A stretch of 48,455 bases of DNA from an uncultured Clostridia bacterium (GTDB taxonomy: Bacteria; Bacillota; Clostridia; UBA1212; UBA1255), in the NCBI GenBank assembly GCA_947625435.1, contig CANQOI010000009.1:1-48455 (forward strand), in the 5' to 3' direction. Below are positions 36,180 through 45,081 of this stretch, piece after piece. The notes beneath the pieces were generated by a model that saw only the letters and a list, made by a program, of their open reading frames with translations, ran no database searches and was not told the DNA's origin. Each line of letters begins with the position of its first letter. The first letter of the stretch is position 1. The translations under genes were made by a program, and so were the position numbers.

Positions 36180-37001
36180 ATGTTAAAAATACTGCAGAGT
36201 ATAATACTCGGATTAGTGCAGGGACTTACGGAGTTCCTGCCTGTGAGCAGCTCCGGTCATCTCATAGTATTCAAGAAGCTGTTCGGTATAGATCAGGAAC
36301 AGTTCGGGCTTACATTTGACATAGCATTGCACTTTGCGACGCTCATAGCGGTATTTATAGTTTTTCGGTCGGATATATATGCAATACTCAGGAAGCCTGT
36401 TCAGAAGCTGACCGGGCTCCTCATCGTTGCCACAGTGCCGGCGGTGATAGCAGGCTTGTTTTTAGACGACTTCATTGAAGGCATTTCACAGAGCGGCGGC
36501 TTCCTCGGAATAGCGTTCCTCATCACGGCGGCGGTGCTTTTCTTCTCTCAGAGAGCAAAGAAAAGAGCAAAGACAATAGAGAATATGTCATATGCCGACG
36601 CAGCGGTGATAGGTATAGCACAGGGGATCGCCGTAATGCCGGGTATCTCACGTTCGGGAAGCACTGCGGGCGCAGGACTTTCTCTCGGCATGGAGAAGGA
36701 GGATTCTCTCAGGTTTGCTTTTCTCATGTCGATACCCGTGATATTCGGGTCTGCGGTGCTCGGCGTAAAGGATATGATATCGGAGCCCGCCTCAGTGGAG
36801 TGGGGGCTTGTGCTCGCAGGTATGGCGGCAGCGGGCATATCGGGATATTTTGCGGTCAGGTTCATGCTCGGCTTCTTCAAAAAAAGAAGTCTGAATGTTT
36901 TTGCGGCGTATACCGGCCTGCTCGGCATGGCGATACTGGCGGATCAGCTCATATTCCGCAGATTTTTTGACATATTTCTGGTGTTCGGAAGCAATGGATA
37001 A
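36180..37001 (+). CDS. uppP: Undecaprenyl-diphosphatase UppP (BacA)
   Basis: Recycles the undecaprenyl-diphosphate carrier lipid for cell-wall synthesis; its activity also gives bacitracin tolerance. It has 273 residues and about eight membrane helices. Both catalytic segments are intact: the first in [15 protein letters not shown] near the N-terminus and the second in GISRSGST (about 158-165). The start is ATG 36180, 11 bases after GGAG; a TTG at 36174 overlapping the clpX stop is possible. It overlaps tsaD by 8 bases. Confidence 0.96.
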   Translation: MLKILQSIILGLVQGLTEFLPVSSSGHLIVFKKLFGIDQEQFGLTFDIALHFATLIAVFIVFRSDIYAILRKPVQKLTGLLIVATVPAVIAGLFLDDFIEGISQSGGFLGIAFLITAAVLFFSQRAKKRAKTIENMSYADAAVIGIAQGIAVMPGISRSGSTAGAGLSLGMEKEDSLRFAFLMSIPVIFGSAVLGVKDMISEPASVEWGLVLAGMAAAGISGYFAVRFMLGFFKKRSLNVFAAYTGLLGMAILADQLIFRRFFDIFLVFGSNG

Positions 37002-38046
37002 GTCGGGAAAGATTTTAACACTCGGAATAGAATCAAGCTGTGATGAAACATCGGCATCTGTTGTCGCAAACGGCAGAGAGGTGCTTTCAAACATCATATC
37101 GTCACAGATAGAGATACATAAGGCGTTCGGAGGCGTAGTGCCCGAAATAGCTTCAAGGAAGCATGTGGAGGTCATTACGGATGTGATAGATTCCGCTGTT
37201 AAGGAAGCGGGTGTGTCGCTGCATGACATAGACAGGATAGGAGTCACATTCGGCCCCGGCCTTATAGGCGCGCTCCTCGTGGGTGTGTCCGCGGCAAAGA
37301 CAATGGCCTCCGTTCTTTCAATACCGCTCGTTCCCGTACACCATATTGAAGGGCACATATGCGCCAACTTCATAGAACACCCGGAGCTGGAGCCTCCCTT
37401 TGTATGCCTTGTGGCATCGGGAGGACACAGCCATATAGTCGACTGCAGGGATTACGGCGATTTTGTGATAATGGGGCGCACGCGCGACGACGCGGCGGGA
37501 GAGGCGTTCGATAAGATATCGCGCGCTCTCGGGTTGGGATACCCGGGAGGGCCCGTTATAGACAGACTCGCAAAAAGCGGAGATCCGGAAGCGATAAGAT
37601 TCCCCGAGGTGCATTTCAGCGACAGTCTTGATTTCAGCTTCAGCGGGGTCAAGACCGCGGTACTGAATTACATAAACAGCGAGAAGGCAAAGGGCCGCGA
37701 TATCAATAAGGCGGACGTGTGCGCTTCTTTTCAGAAGGCGGTAGTCGATATACTCGTTGAAAATCTCATGAAGGCAAATGATATCACAGGTTACGGTAAA
37801 ATATGTATCGCAGGCGGCGTGGCGGCAAATTCCTGCCTGCGCGCCGCCGCCTGCGACGCGGCAGATAAGGCAGGCGCAAAGTTCTTCAGGCCTTCACCCG
37901 TGCTGTGCACGGACAACGGCGCAATGACAGCGTGCGCTGCGCATTATGCAGCGCCTGTGCGCAGCGCCGGTCCGGATCTTAACGCTTATTCAAACGTGAG
38001 TATCGAAAATATCAACGGATTCTTTGACAAAACGCACGATGATTGA
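36994..38046 (+). CDS. tsaD: tRNA N6-adenosine threonylcarbamoyltransferase TsaD
   Basis: Catalytic subunit for t6A37 formation in tRNAs reading ANN codons, 350 residues. It shows the ASKHA-fold start [11 protein letters not shown], metal-binding HIEGH (about residues 112-116), [11 protein letters not shown], and the C-terminal [10 protein letters not shown] and CTDNGAM motifs. ATG 36994 follows CGGAAG and overlaps uppP by 8 bases. Its partners tsaB, tsaE and tsaC are not in the window. The 3' end overlaps the convergent Spo0A-like gene by 57 bases. Confidence 0.97.
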   Translation: MDKSGKILTLGIESSCDETSASVVANGREVLSNIISSQIEIHKAFGGVVPEIASRKHVEVITDVIDSAVKEAGVSLHDIDRIGVTFGPGLIGALLVGVSAAKTMASVLSIPLVPVHHIEGHICANFIEHPELEPPFVCLVASGGHSHIVDCRDYGDFVIMGRTRDDAAGEAFDKISRALGLGYPGGPVIDRLAKSGDPEAIRFPEVHFSDSLDFSFSGVKTAVLNYINSEKAKGRDINKADVCASFQKAVVDILVENLMKANDITGYGKICIAGGVAANSCLRAAACDAADKAGAKFFRPSPVLCTDNGAMTACAAHYAAPVRSAGPDLNAYSNVSIENINGFFDKTHDD

Positions 38047-38358
38047 TATGAGCTCCCGGTTGCCGGGGCGCTCCGAAGTAAATGTATATGTGCCTCCGAG
38101 CACAGTCACGGTATGACCGCTCTCTGTGCGGCTCCAAAGAGCATCGGCGGCCTTTCTTATTGATTTTTCGATATTTTCGGGCGTGGTGGAATATTCTTTT
38201 GCAAGGGGTATATATACGAGCTTCGTAACGAGCGAGACAGAATCGGGATCCGCGAGCGCCGTTTCAACGGCGCTCCTCAGATACGAAAAGCCTTTATAGT
38301 CCGGCGTGAAGCCGAGCTGCATCATCGCTTTAGTTATAATATATTTAAGAGCGTCCAT
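37990..38358 (-). CDS. Stand-alone Spo0A C-terminal-like DNA-binding protein
   Basis: A 122-residue protein that is almost entirely a Spo0A output (sigma-interacting, helix-turn-helix) domain. The family pattern [26 protein letters not shown], and the recognition region [19 protein letters not shown] are clear. There is no receiver domain and no upstream sequence that could encode one, so its activity cannot be controlled by phosphorylation as in Spo0A. ATG 38358 lies 4 bases after the stop of the GH39-like gene, so translation is probably coupled to it. Its 3' end overlaps tsaD by 57 bases. It may be a small regulator of carbohydrate or surface genes (inference). Confidence 0.82.
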   Translation of the reverse strand: MDALKYIITKAMMQLGFTPDYKGFSYLRSAVETALADPDSVSLVTKLVYIPLAKEYSTTPENIEKSIRKAADALWSRTESGHTVTVLGGTYTFTSERPGNRELISIIVRFVKESVDIFDTHV

Positions 38359-38362
38359 GATC

Positions 38363-39718
38363 TTACAGCCTGATGCGGAACAAACGGAAGCAGTGGGGAG
38401 ACATTTTACAGGAGATGCGCTTACTGTCTGCGTCATATGTATAATCATGCGCTTCCTCATATATCCTCGCGCCGTCCGAGACGATGCACGAAACCTCCCT
38501 GCCCTCGGAAAGATCCACGGTGATGTCCGTCTCCGCGGGCTTCATATTCGTTATGAGAACGCCGCACTCGCCGTTTTCGTTTGCCGCGGCTACGGCTTCC
38601 GTTTCAGTATGAGGAGCCGCGTCGGAAACGCATGTGCACGAAACCTGCGTGCCCAGCTTATATATCTCATTGAAAGCCTTGAATGCGTAATATGCCCTGA
38701 AGACGGTCTTGTGAAGAGGATCGAAGAGGCCGCCGTAGGAGCTGTTAACCTGTGCGTCGTAATACATGAGCTTGTCGATCGGCGTGTCCTGCATAGCGCA
38801 CATCATGCCTAAAATGTGCGCGGCGTCCTCCTGAGTGCCGCGCAGGGACGGCCCCATATTCCATTCGTTCAGAATATTTTCGGTATCGGTAAAGCCGTAA
38901 GAGTCCAGCTCCTTCCTGGCGTACTCGGCATAAGATATATTCTTTTCGATACCGAGATAGCTGTGCCACGAGAAGAAGTCGAGGGGACTCCTGTGCCCGG
39001 GCGACGTTATGTACTCCATAAAATCGCGGAAGAATTCCAGAAAATATTCCACCCTGTGGGACGAATTGGCGTCCGCCGAGAAAGCAGAATCGGAAATGGC
39101 ATAGAAGCCGCAGCTTGCATATCCGCCTATTTTAATGTCGGGGAAACAGGATTTAAGATGATTGGAAGCCGTCTCGTAAAGACGGAAGAATTGCTCCTTA
39201 GTGCCCTTCCACATGGGATTGTCGGCGATCTCGGGCTCGTTGTCGGGCTCATTCCATATCTCCCAGTATTTAATGCCGTACCTGAACCCGTTTGCCCAGC
39301 CCTCATTGTAGTGGCGTATGATACCCTCGCATATGCGCGCCCACTTGAGCTCGTCCTCGGGCGGGAAAATGCGGTACGCCTTGATCCTGTGCTCGCACTC
39401 TATGGACGCCCCGAGCCTGTAAAACGGCTTTACGTTCTGCTTGTCAAGCTCTGAAAGGAGCCAGTCCGTGAACGCAAAATCGTATGACGCGGGATCCGAA
39501 GGGTCGGCGCTCATATCGCGGAAAATATTCGCGATGTCCACAAAACATCCGCCGCCGTACGTTCCTCCGGTGTCGTGGAGCCTCGAATACGGTATGCCCG
39601 CCTCGCCCAGATAGTGAAAAAGCCTGTTGCTCACACCGAGGAGAGGCGCGTTCCCCACGCCGTGCATGGGCTTTATGATGCCCTTTTTATCCGTAAAATC
39701 TATTTTATAAGCCGTCAT
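38363..39718 (-). CDS. GH39-like clan GH-A glycosidase (beta-xylosidase type)
   Basis: A 451-residue cytoplasmic protein with no signal peptide. The fold is a (beta/alpha)8 barrel of clan GH-A, with the acid/base Glu157 in EIWNEPDN and the nucleophile Glu285 in ILNEWNM. An all-beta C-terminal region (about 360-451) follows. The spacing of the two glutamates and the N-terminal region SRLHDTGGTYGGG point to GH39 (beta-xylosidase or alpha-L-iduronidase family), but other clan members are possible. It would act on imported oligosaccharides. The start at 39718 has GGTGA upstream. It is the first gene of a two-gene unit with the Spo0A-like protein. Confidence 0.83.
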   Translation of the reverse strand: MTAYKIDFTDKKGIIKPMHGVGNAPLLGVSNRLFHYLGEAGIPYSRLHDTGGTYGGGCFVDIANIFRDMSADPSDPASYDFAFTDWLLSELDKQNVKPFYRLGASIECEHRIKAYRIFPPEDELKWARICEGIIRHYNEGWANGFRYGIKYWEIWNEPDNEPEIADNPMWKGTKEQFFRLYETASNHLKSCFPDIKIGGYASCGFYAISDSAFSADANSSHRVEYFLEFFRDFMEYITSPGHRSPLDFFSWHSYLGIEKNISYAEYARKELDSYGFTDTENILNEWNMGPSLRGTQEDAAHILGMMCAMQDTPIDKLMYYDAQVNSSYGGLFDPLHKTVFRAYYAFKAFNEIYKLGTQVSCTCVSDAAPHTETEAVAAANENGECGVLITNMKPAETDITVDLSEGREVSCIVSDGARIYEEAHDYTYDADSKRISCKMSPHCFRLFRIRL

Positions 39719-39802
39719 AGAGTCACCCTCGTCTGCATATCATGAGTCTTACAAGATGATACCACAAAAAAGTATATAATGGAATAATTCGCGCAATGCG
39801 GC

Positions 39803-39831
39803 TTGATATTTTGTAAAATGTATTGTATAGT
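39803..39831 (+). promoter_or_regulatory. Sigma-A promoter of the P-loop protein/priA unit
   Basis: TTGATA (39803-39808), 17 bases, then TATAGT (39826-39831), 29 bases before ATG 39861. An ATTTTAC-family word (GTAAAAT) lies inside the spacer. Confidence 0.8.
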
Positions 39832-39860
39832 ATATATATCAAAAAACGGAGGCGGTTAAC

Positions 39861-40268
39861 ATGATAAAAGTATTTTACGGCAAAAAGGGCATGGGAAAGA
39901 CCAAACAGATGCTCGAGAATGCCAACAGCATAGTGAACACGAGCAACGGAAACGTTGTTTATATCGATGACAGCAGCGAGCTCAGCGTAAAGCTTTCACA
40001 TAAAATACGTTTTGTAAATATACTTGATTACCCTGTATTCGGTTCGGAAGCATTCCTCGGATTCATATGCGGAGTCGCTTCGCAGAATTACGACATTGAG
40101 ACCATATTCATAGACGGACTTACGTATATAATACATCAGGATGCCGATTCTCTCAGAGCATTTTTCGAGGGACTTGAGAAGATAGCGGATAAGAACAATG
40201 TGCGCTTTTTCATAAGCATAAACGGAGATGAGAACGCGATTCCCGAATTTATACAGAAATACGTATAA
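39861..40268 (+). CDS. Small P-loop NTPase-like protein of unknown function
   Basis: I do not recognise a named family. A 135-residue soluble protein with a clear Walker A GKKGMGKT (residues 7-14) immediately after the first strand. A Walker B-like strand TIFIDGL (about 91-97) and a late strand RFFISINGDE resemble an AAA/RecA-like core cut to its minimum. A good GGAGG lies 10 bases upstream and a strong promoter 29 bases upstream. It precedes priA by 20 bases, so it may be co-transcribed with it, but no replication role can be claimed. Confidence 0.75.
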   Translation: MIKVFYGKKGMGKTKQMLENANSIVNTSNGNVVYIDDSSELSVKLSHKIRFVNILDYPVFGSEAFLGFICGVASQNYDIETIFIDGLTYIIHQDADSLRAFFEGLEKIADKNNVRFFISINGDENAIPEFIQKYV

Positions 40269-40288
40269 CACGTATAATCGGCGGCACC

Positions 40289-42592
40289 ATGCGTCAGATC
40301 GGGATCCATTTATTGCACAGCAATACAGAATATGATTTAGAATATACCTACCTCGCAGAAGAATCGCTCATACAGAGCGGAACGCTCGTGCGGGGTAGTT
40401 TTGCATCCGTACCTTTCGGCATGAGAAAGAAGACCGAAACAGGCGTCGTATGGTCGATAGGAGAGGAATATACGGGCGGCACAACGTATGAATTAAAAGA
40501 GATCAAGTCGGTGAGCGGCATACGTCCGCCCCTCGAAGATCATGAGATAAAGCTCGCCGAGCGCATGAGCGAAATGTATTTCTGCTCGATAGGCGAATGC
40601 GTAAAATGCATGGTGCCGCCGGAGGCGCCCGGCGGCCGCAGCGTTAAATATGTTTCGCTGCCCGACGGCTTTGATGAGGCAGATGGTCAGGAGGCAATTT
40701 CAAAGCTCCGCAATATAGATCAGATACGCATAATAGAAATGCTGAGAAAGGGCCCCGCCCCTGCGGCGCAGCTCGCCCGCGATGCGGGCTGCAGTCTGTC
40801 GGTCATAAACACGCTTGAGAAAAAGGGCCTCGTAAACGTATACAAAGCCTCGCAGGCGCGGACAGATCCGGAAAGGCGTGCGGGCGCGCCTGCGCTTCCC
40901 ACGTATGACAGACATGAGCTTAACGAAGAACAGAAAAGAGCATACGATCTTATAACGGGACTCATACATAAAAGGAAATTTTCCGAATGCCTCGTGCACG
41001 GCGTTACGGGCAGCGGCAAGACGGAGCTCTACATGCAGCTCATAGCAGATACAGTGGAAAACGGCGGCAATGCAGTGATGCTGGTGCCCGAGATAGCGCT
41101 CACGCCGCAGATGACGGCGCATTTCACACACAGATTCGGGGACCGCGTCGCAGTGCTCCACAGCAGGATGAATGACAGAGAAAGGCGCCGGCAGTGGGAT
41201 AAGATCAAAAACGGCGACGTGTCGGTGGCGATAGGCGCAAGATCGGCGGTATTCGCCCCGTTTGAAGATCTGAGACTCATAATACTGGACGAGGAGCATG
41301 AGCCGTCTTACAGGTCCGAGGACCGGCCGCCCAGATATCACGCGGCCGAAATAGCGGAAGAAATAGGTAAAATAAGAGACGCCGTGATCGTATACGGCTC
41401 CGCAACGCCGAGGGTCGAGACATATTACCGCGCGGCAAAGGGCAGCATATATTACGTGCCCCTTACAAAAAGAGCGGGCAGAGCCGCGCTCCCCGAGATC
41501 GTCACGGAGGACATGCGGGAGGCAAGGATAAACGGAGAGATATACGGAAGCGGCATATTCAGCGCGAGAATGGTGCGGGAGCTTACAGAAAACTACGAAA
41601 AAGGCAGGCAGGCGATGCTCTTTGTGCACAGACGGGGGTATGCGCGCCGGATGCTGTGCACAAAATGCGGCGCCGTCATGAAATGCGGCGGATGCAATCT
41701 GCCTATGACATATCATGAAAAGGGAAACAGGCTGATATGCCATCACTGCGGCCGCACGGTGCCGGCTCCCGAGACATGCCCCGCCTGCGGGAGCGGGGAC
41801 TTTGACAAAAAAGGAGCCGGCACGCAGAAGGCGGCCGAGGAGCTTCAGAAGCTCTTCCCGAACGCTGCCGTACTGCGCATGGACACGGATACGACATCGG
41901 GTGAAGGCGGCCACGGCAAAATACTTGCCGCCTTCGCATCGGGCGAAGGCGAATTCCTCGTAGGAACGCAGATGATAGCAAAAGGGCACGATTTCCCGAA
42001 TGTGACTCTTGTGGGTATAATATCGGCCGACAGCCTCATAAACATGCCGGACTATAAAGCGGAGGAACGCGCTTTTGAGCTCCTCACACAGATGTCGGGA
42101 AGAGCCGGCCGCGGAAACGACGCGGGCAAAGTGATAATACAGGCCTACAACATGGATGATTACGCCATAACGGCCTCCGTACACAACAGCTACGCGGAAT
42201 TTTACAGAAACGAGATAGAAGTGAGGAAGGCCCTGTCTTATCCGCCCTTTTCCGCTCTGTGCATATTGAAATTCGCCGGCGAGAACGACAAAGAGGTATA
42301 CAGCACGGCGGCGGACGCGTGCGCAGGCATGAAAAAGGCCGCATCCGATTACATGCGAAGCGGCGTCGGCGCAGGCGGCGGCGTCGGCATAGGCGGCTGC
42401 TGCCCCGAGATACTGGGCCCCGCGCGCTCCGAGATACCGAAAGTAAACAACAGATACAGGTGGGTGATAACCCTGAAGGCCGCAGACAGAAGATCTCTCA
42501 CGGATTTTTTGTCTTACTGGACAAATAATGGTAAAATGTTAAAGAAGATCAGAAAGAACGCTTCGCTGTCCGTGATATTTGACGGCAGATGA
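40289..42592 (+). CDS. priA: Primosomal replication-restart helicase PriA
   Basis: 3'-5' helicase that reloads the replisome at stalled forks, 767 residues. An N-terminal 3'-DNA-end-binding domain (about 1-105, VPFGMRKKTETGVVW) is followed by a winged-helix region. The helicase core has Walker A GVTGSGKT (238-245) and DEEH (334-337). Eight zinc-binding cysteines in four pairs (CTKC, CGGC, CHHC, CPAC) lie at about 455-500. A short Gly/Ala insertion (VGAGGGVGIGGC) precedes the last domain. The start at 40289 has only a weak ribosome site. def, fmt and rlmN follow as in most Firmicutes. Confidence 0.96.
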   Translation: MRQIGIHLLHSNTEYDLEYTYLAEESLIQSGTLVRGSFASVPFGMRKKTETGVVWSIGEEYTGGTTYELKEIKSVSGIRPPLEDHEIKLAERMSEMYFCSIGECVKCMVPPEAPGGRSVKYVSLPDGFDEADGQEAISKLRNIDQIRIIEMLRKGPAPAAQLARDAGCSLSVINTLEKKGLVNVYKASQARTDPERRAGAPALPTYDRHELNEEQKRAYDLITGLIHKRKFSECLVHGVTGSGKTELYMQLIADTVENGGNAVMLVPEIALTPQMTAHFTHRFGDRVAVLHSRMNDRERRRQWDKIKNGDVSVAIGARSAVFAPFEDLRLIILDEEHEPSYRSEDRPPRYHAAEIAEEIGKIRDAVIVYGSATPRVETYYRAAKGSIYYVPLTKRAGRAALPEIVTEDMREARINGEIYGSGIFSARMVRELTENYEKGRQAMLFVHRRGYARRMLCTKCGAVMKCGGCNLPMTYHEKGNRLICHHCGRTVPAPETCPACGSGDFDKKGAGTQKAAEELQKLFPNAAVLRMDTDTTSGEGGHGKILAAFASGEGEFLVGTQMIAKGHDFPNVTLVGIISADSLINMPDYKAEERAFELLTQMSGRAGRGNDAGKVIIQAYNMDDYAITASVHNSYAEFYRNEIEVRKALSYPPFSALCILKFAGENDKEVYSTAADACAGMKKAASDYMRSGVGAGGGVGIGGCCPEILGPARSEIPKVNNRYRWVITLKAADRRSLTDFLSYWTNNGKMLKKIRKNASLSVIFDGR

Positions 42593-42633
42593 TGAACGCA
42601 CGGCGCATATTTTACAACGGGAGGACAGTAAAT

Positions 42634-43100
42634 ATGGCAATAAGGAACATACGCAAAGAAGGAGACGACATACTCCGCATGAAATGCAAGGACGTGGCGG
42701 AGGTGACGGACAGCACAAGACGCCTTATAGACGACATGTTCGAGACCATGAAAACGACGGCGTGGGACTGGCGGCTCCGCAGATAGGCATACTCCGGCGC
42801 ATAATAGTCGCGGATGACAGAGAGAACATGAAGCTCGCGCTCATAAATCCCGTTTTCACACGTCAGGAGGGCGAGCAGATATCAAACGAAGGCTGCCTCA
42901 GCCTGCCGGGTTACAGGGGCACGGTAAAGAGGCCCATGAGCGTGACCGTGGAAGCCCTCGACATGAACGGGAACAAAATAAAAGTTGATGCGGAAGGCTT
43001 TCAGGCGGTAGTGCTCTGCCATGAGATAGATCATCTGTCCGGCATACTTTACAAAGACAAAGCCGAAACATTTGAGAAGACAGAGGAAGACGCTCAATGA
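42634..43100 (+). pseudogene. def: Peptide deformylase, interrupted by a single-base frameshift
   Basis: Removes the formyl group from new proteins. The reading frame from ATG 42634 (GGGAGGA, 8 bases spacing) encodes a normal deformylase N-terminus up to DDMFETMK, then runs off to a TAG at 42784. All three catalytic motifs, GVGLAAPQ, EGCLSLPG and HEIDH, lie in another frame ending at 43100. One extra base near the four-A run at 42751-42754 would restore a 155-residue protein (ETMKNDGVGLAAP), the usual length. Either the sequence has a homopolymer error or the gene is truly broken and another deformylase exists. It overlaps fmt by 4 bases (ATGA), as expected for an intact operon. Confidence 0.88.
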
Positions 43101-44044
43101 TACAGACCCTGCGCATAATATTCATGGGCACTCCCGAATTTGCGGTGCCTTGCCTCGAGGCCCTCATAAAAGATAAAGAACACTGCAGTGTAGTATGCGT
43201 TGTGACGAAGCCCGACATGCCCAAGGGCAGGAACTACAAAATGACGCCGCCGCCGGTTAAAGAAACCGCACTTGCGGCGGGCATACCCGTTTTACAGCCT
43301 CAGAAGGTGAGAACGGAGGAGTTCGCGGAGAGCCTCAGGAGCTTCGCACCGGATCTGTTCGTGACGGCCGCATACGGAAGGATACTCACGCAGGCAGTGC
43401 TCTCGGTGCCGAAATACGGATGCATAAACGTACACGCGAGCCTCCTACCCAAATACAGAGGCGCCGCCCCCATATGGCACGCAGTCATAAACGGCGAGAA
43501 GGAAACGGGCATAACCACAATGATGACGGATGCCGGAATGGACACGGGGGACATTTTACTCGCGGACAGATGCGAGATAGGCGAGAACATGACTATGGGA
43601 GAGCTTCACGACGTGCTCGCCGAAATGGGGCCCGTAACGCTCATGAAAACGCTGGAGGCGCTCAGAAACGGCACGCTGAAACGCACGCCGCAGGACGGGA
43701 GCAGGGCGACGTACGCGCCCATGGTAGACAGGGAAACGGGCAGGATAGACTGGAGCAGGAGCGCGCGCGAAATACACGACCTTGTAAGAGGAATGAATCC
43801 TTTCCCGGGATGCTTCGCCTTTGACTCAAAAGGGGGGCGCGTAAAAATATGGCGCACATATATCGAAAACGACGACTGTGTTAATGACGGCAGACCCGGA
43901 CGCGTGACGGGAGCGTCGGCGGACGGGATACTGGTGGCGGCGGGAAAAGGGATTTTACGCATAACCGAGATACAGGGGGAGTCTTCGAGGAGAATGACGG
44001 CGGGAGAGTATATAAATGGACACGAAGTCACGGAATTTGCTTGA
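43097..44044 (+). CDS. fmt: Methionyl-tRNA formyltransferase
   Basis: Formylates initiator Met-tRNA, the reaction that the neighbouring deformylase reverses on proteins. It has 315 residues. The N-terminal formyltransferase domain has MGTPEFAVP, the catalytic NVHASLLPKYRGAAP block (Asn-His) and the Asp of MDTGDIL. The C-terminal OB-like tRNA-binding domain begins near residue 205. The start overlaps the def stop as ATGA. The end overlaps rlmN by 29 bases. rsmB, which often sits between fmt and rlmN, is absent. Confidence 0.97.
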   Translation: MIQTLRIIFMGTPEFAVPCLEALIKDKEHCSVVCVVTKPDMPKGRNYKMTPPPVKETALAAGIPVLQPQKVRTEEFAESLRSFAPDLFVTAAYGRILTQAVLSVPKYGCINVHASLLPKYRGAAPIWHAVINGEKETGITTMMTDAGMDTGDILLADRCEIGENMTMGELHDVLAEMGPVTLMKTLEALRNGTLKRTPQDGSRATYAPMVDRETGRIDWSRSAREIHDLVRGMNPFPGCFAFDSKGGRVKIWRTYIENDDCVNDGRPGRVTGASADGILVAAGKGILRITEIQGESSRRMTAGEYINGHEVTEFA

Positions 44045-45050
44045 CTGCGGCAAGACGGACCTTGAAGAGCTGTGCGTGTCGCTGGGACAGCCGAGATTCA
44101 GAGGAGCCCAGCTCATGCAGTGGCTTTACAGGGGCGCGGATTTCGACGAAATGACGAATATCCCCGAAAAACTCCGCGAAACACTCAAAGAAAGCTATGT
44201 AAGCGGAAGACTCGGGATACGGAGAAAGCTCACATCGTCTGACGGAACGGTAAAATATCTTTTCGGGCTCGGCGACGGAAATTACGTAGAGAGCGTGATG
44301 ATGAAATATAAATACGGATATTCGGCTTGTATATCGACGCAGGCGGGCTGTAAGATGGGATGCTCCTTCTGCGCGTCCACGCAGGCCGGATTCGTAAGGA
44401 ACCTCACCTCGGGTGAAATGCTCGGGCAGATAATAACCGCCGCCCGGGACTCGGGCGTGCGCGTGGGGCACGTCGTCATGATGGGCATAGGGGAACCTCT
44501 GGACAATTATGAGAACGTCATCGCTTTCATGAAGGCGGCGCAGAGCGAAGAAGGACTCGGCATAAGCTTCAGGAACATGTCGCTTTCCACATGCGGGCTG
44601 GCAGACGGCATCATAAGGCTGGCGGGAGAAGGGATCCCCGTGACTCTGTGCATATCGCTGCATTCGCCGTTTGACGCGCAGAGGTCGGAAATGATGCCCG
44701 TAAACAGGAAATACCCACTTGACAAATTGTCGGATGCGTGTAATATTTATACTCTGAATACAGGTAGGCGGATAACTTATGAATATGCGCTCATTGACGG
44801 CGTAAACGATTCTGACAGACATGCCGCCGGACTTGTATCCCTGCTCAAGGGCAGATCATGCCATGTAAATCTCATACCCGTGAACAAAGTGGCGGGTACC
44901 GGATACAGGAAGGCTTCGGACAGGAGAACTGAGGCCTTCAGACAGATACTCGAAAAGGGCGGAATAAACGCAACGGTGCGTCGTACGCTCGGACAGGATA
45001 TAGACGCCGCGTGCGGACAGCTGAGACGCGAAGAACACAGTAAAGTATGA
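44016..45050 (+). CDS. rlmN: 23S rRNA (adenine-2503-C2)/tRNA A37 methyltransferase RlmN
   Basis: Radical SAM methyltransferase, 344 residues. The iron-sulfur cluster motif CKMGCSFC gives Cys112, Cys116 and Cys119. The RlmN N-terminal region (FRGAQLMQWLY) is present, as are GMGEP (here GIGEPLDNY), SLHSP and the late catalytic Cys in NATVRRTLGQDIDAACGQL. The start at 44016 lies within fmt, behind GGGAG. The PP2C phosphatase gene starts 31 bases after the stop. Confidence 0.96.
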   Translation: MDTKSRNLLDCGKTDLEELCVSLGQPRFRGAQLMQWLYRGADFDEMTNIPEKLRETLKESYVSGRLGIRRKLTSSDGTVKYLFGLGDGNYVESVMMKYKYGYSACISTQAGCKMGCSFCASTQAGFVRNLTSGEMLGQIITAARDSGVRVGHVVMMGIGEPLDNYENVIAFMKAAQSEEGLGISFRNMSLSTCGLADGIIRLAGEGIPVTLCISLHSPFDAQRSEMMPVNRKYPLDKLSDACNIYTLNTGRRITYEYALIDGVNDSDRHAAGLVSLLKGRSCHVNLIPVNKVAGTGYRKASDRRTEAFRQILEKGGINATVRRTLGQDIDAACGQLRREEHSKV

Positions 45051-45081
45051 AGTATAGAGCTGTGATCGGGGGCATTTGTAT

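Noticed and set aside
40700-42184. Long open frame on the minus strand
   Set aside because: It lies wholly inside priA on the opposite strand, has no family features and follows from the codon pattern of priA.
42748-42757. Programmed -1 frameshift in def
   Set aside because: The site GAAAACG does not fit the X-XXY-YYZ slippery pattern, and there is no obvious downstream pseudoknot; an indel is simpler.
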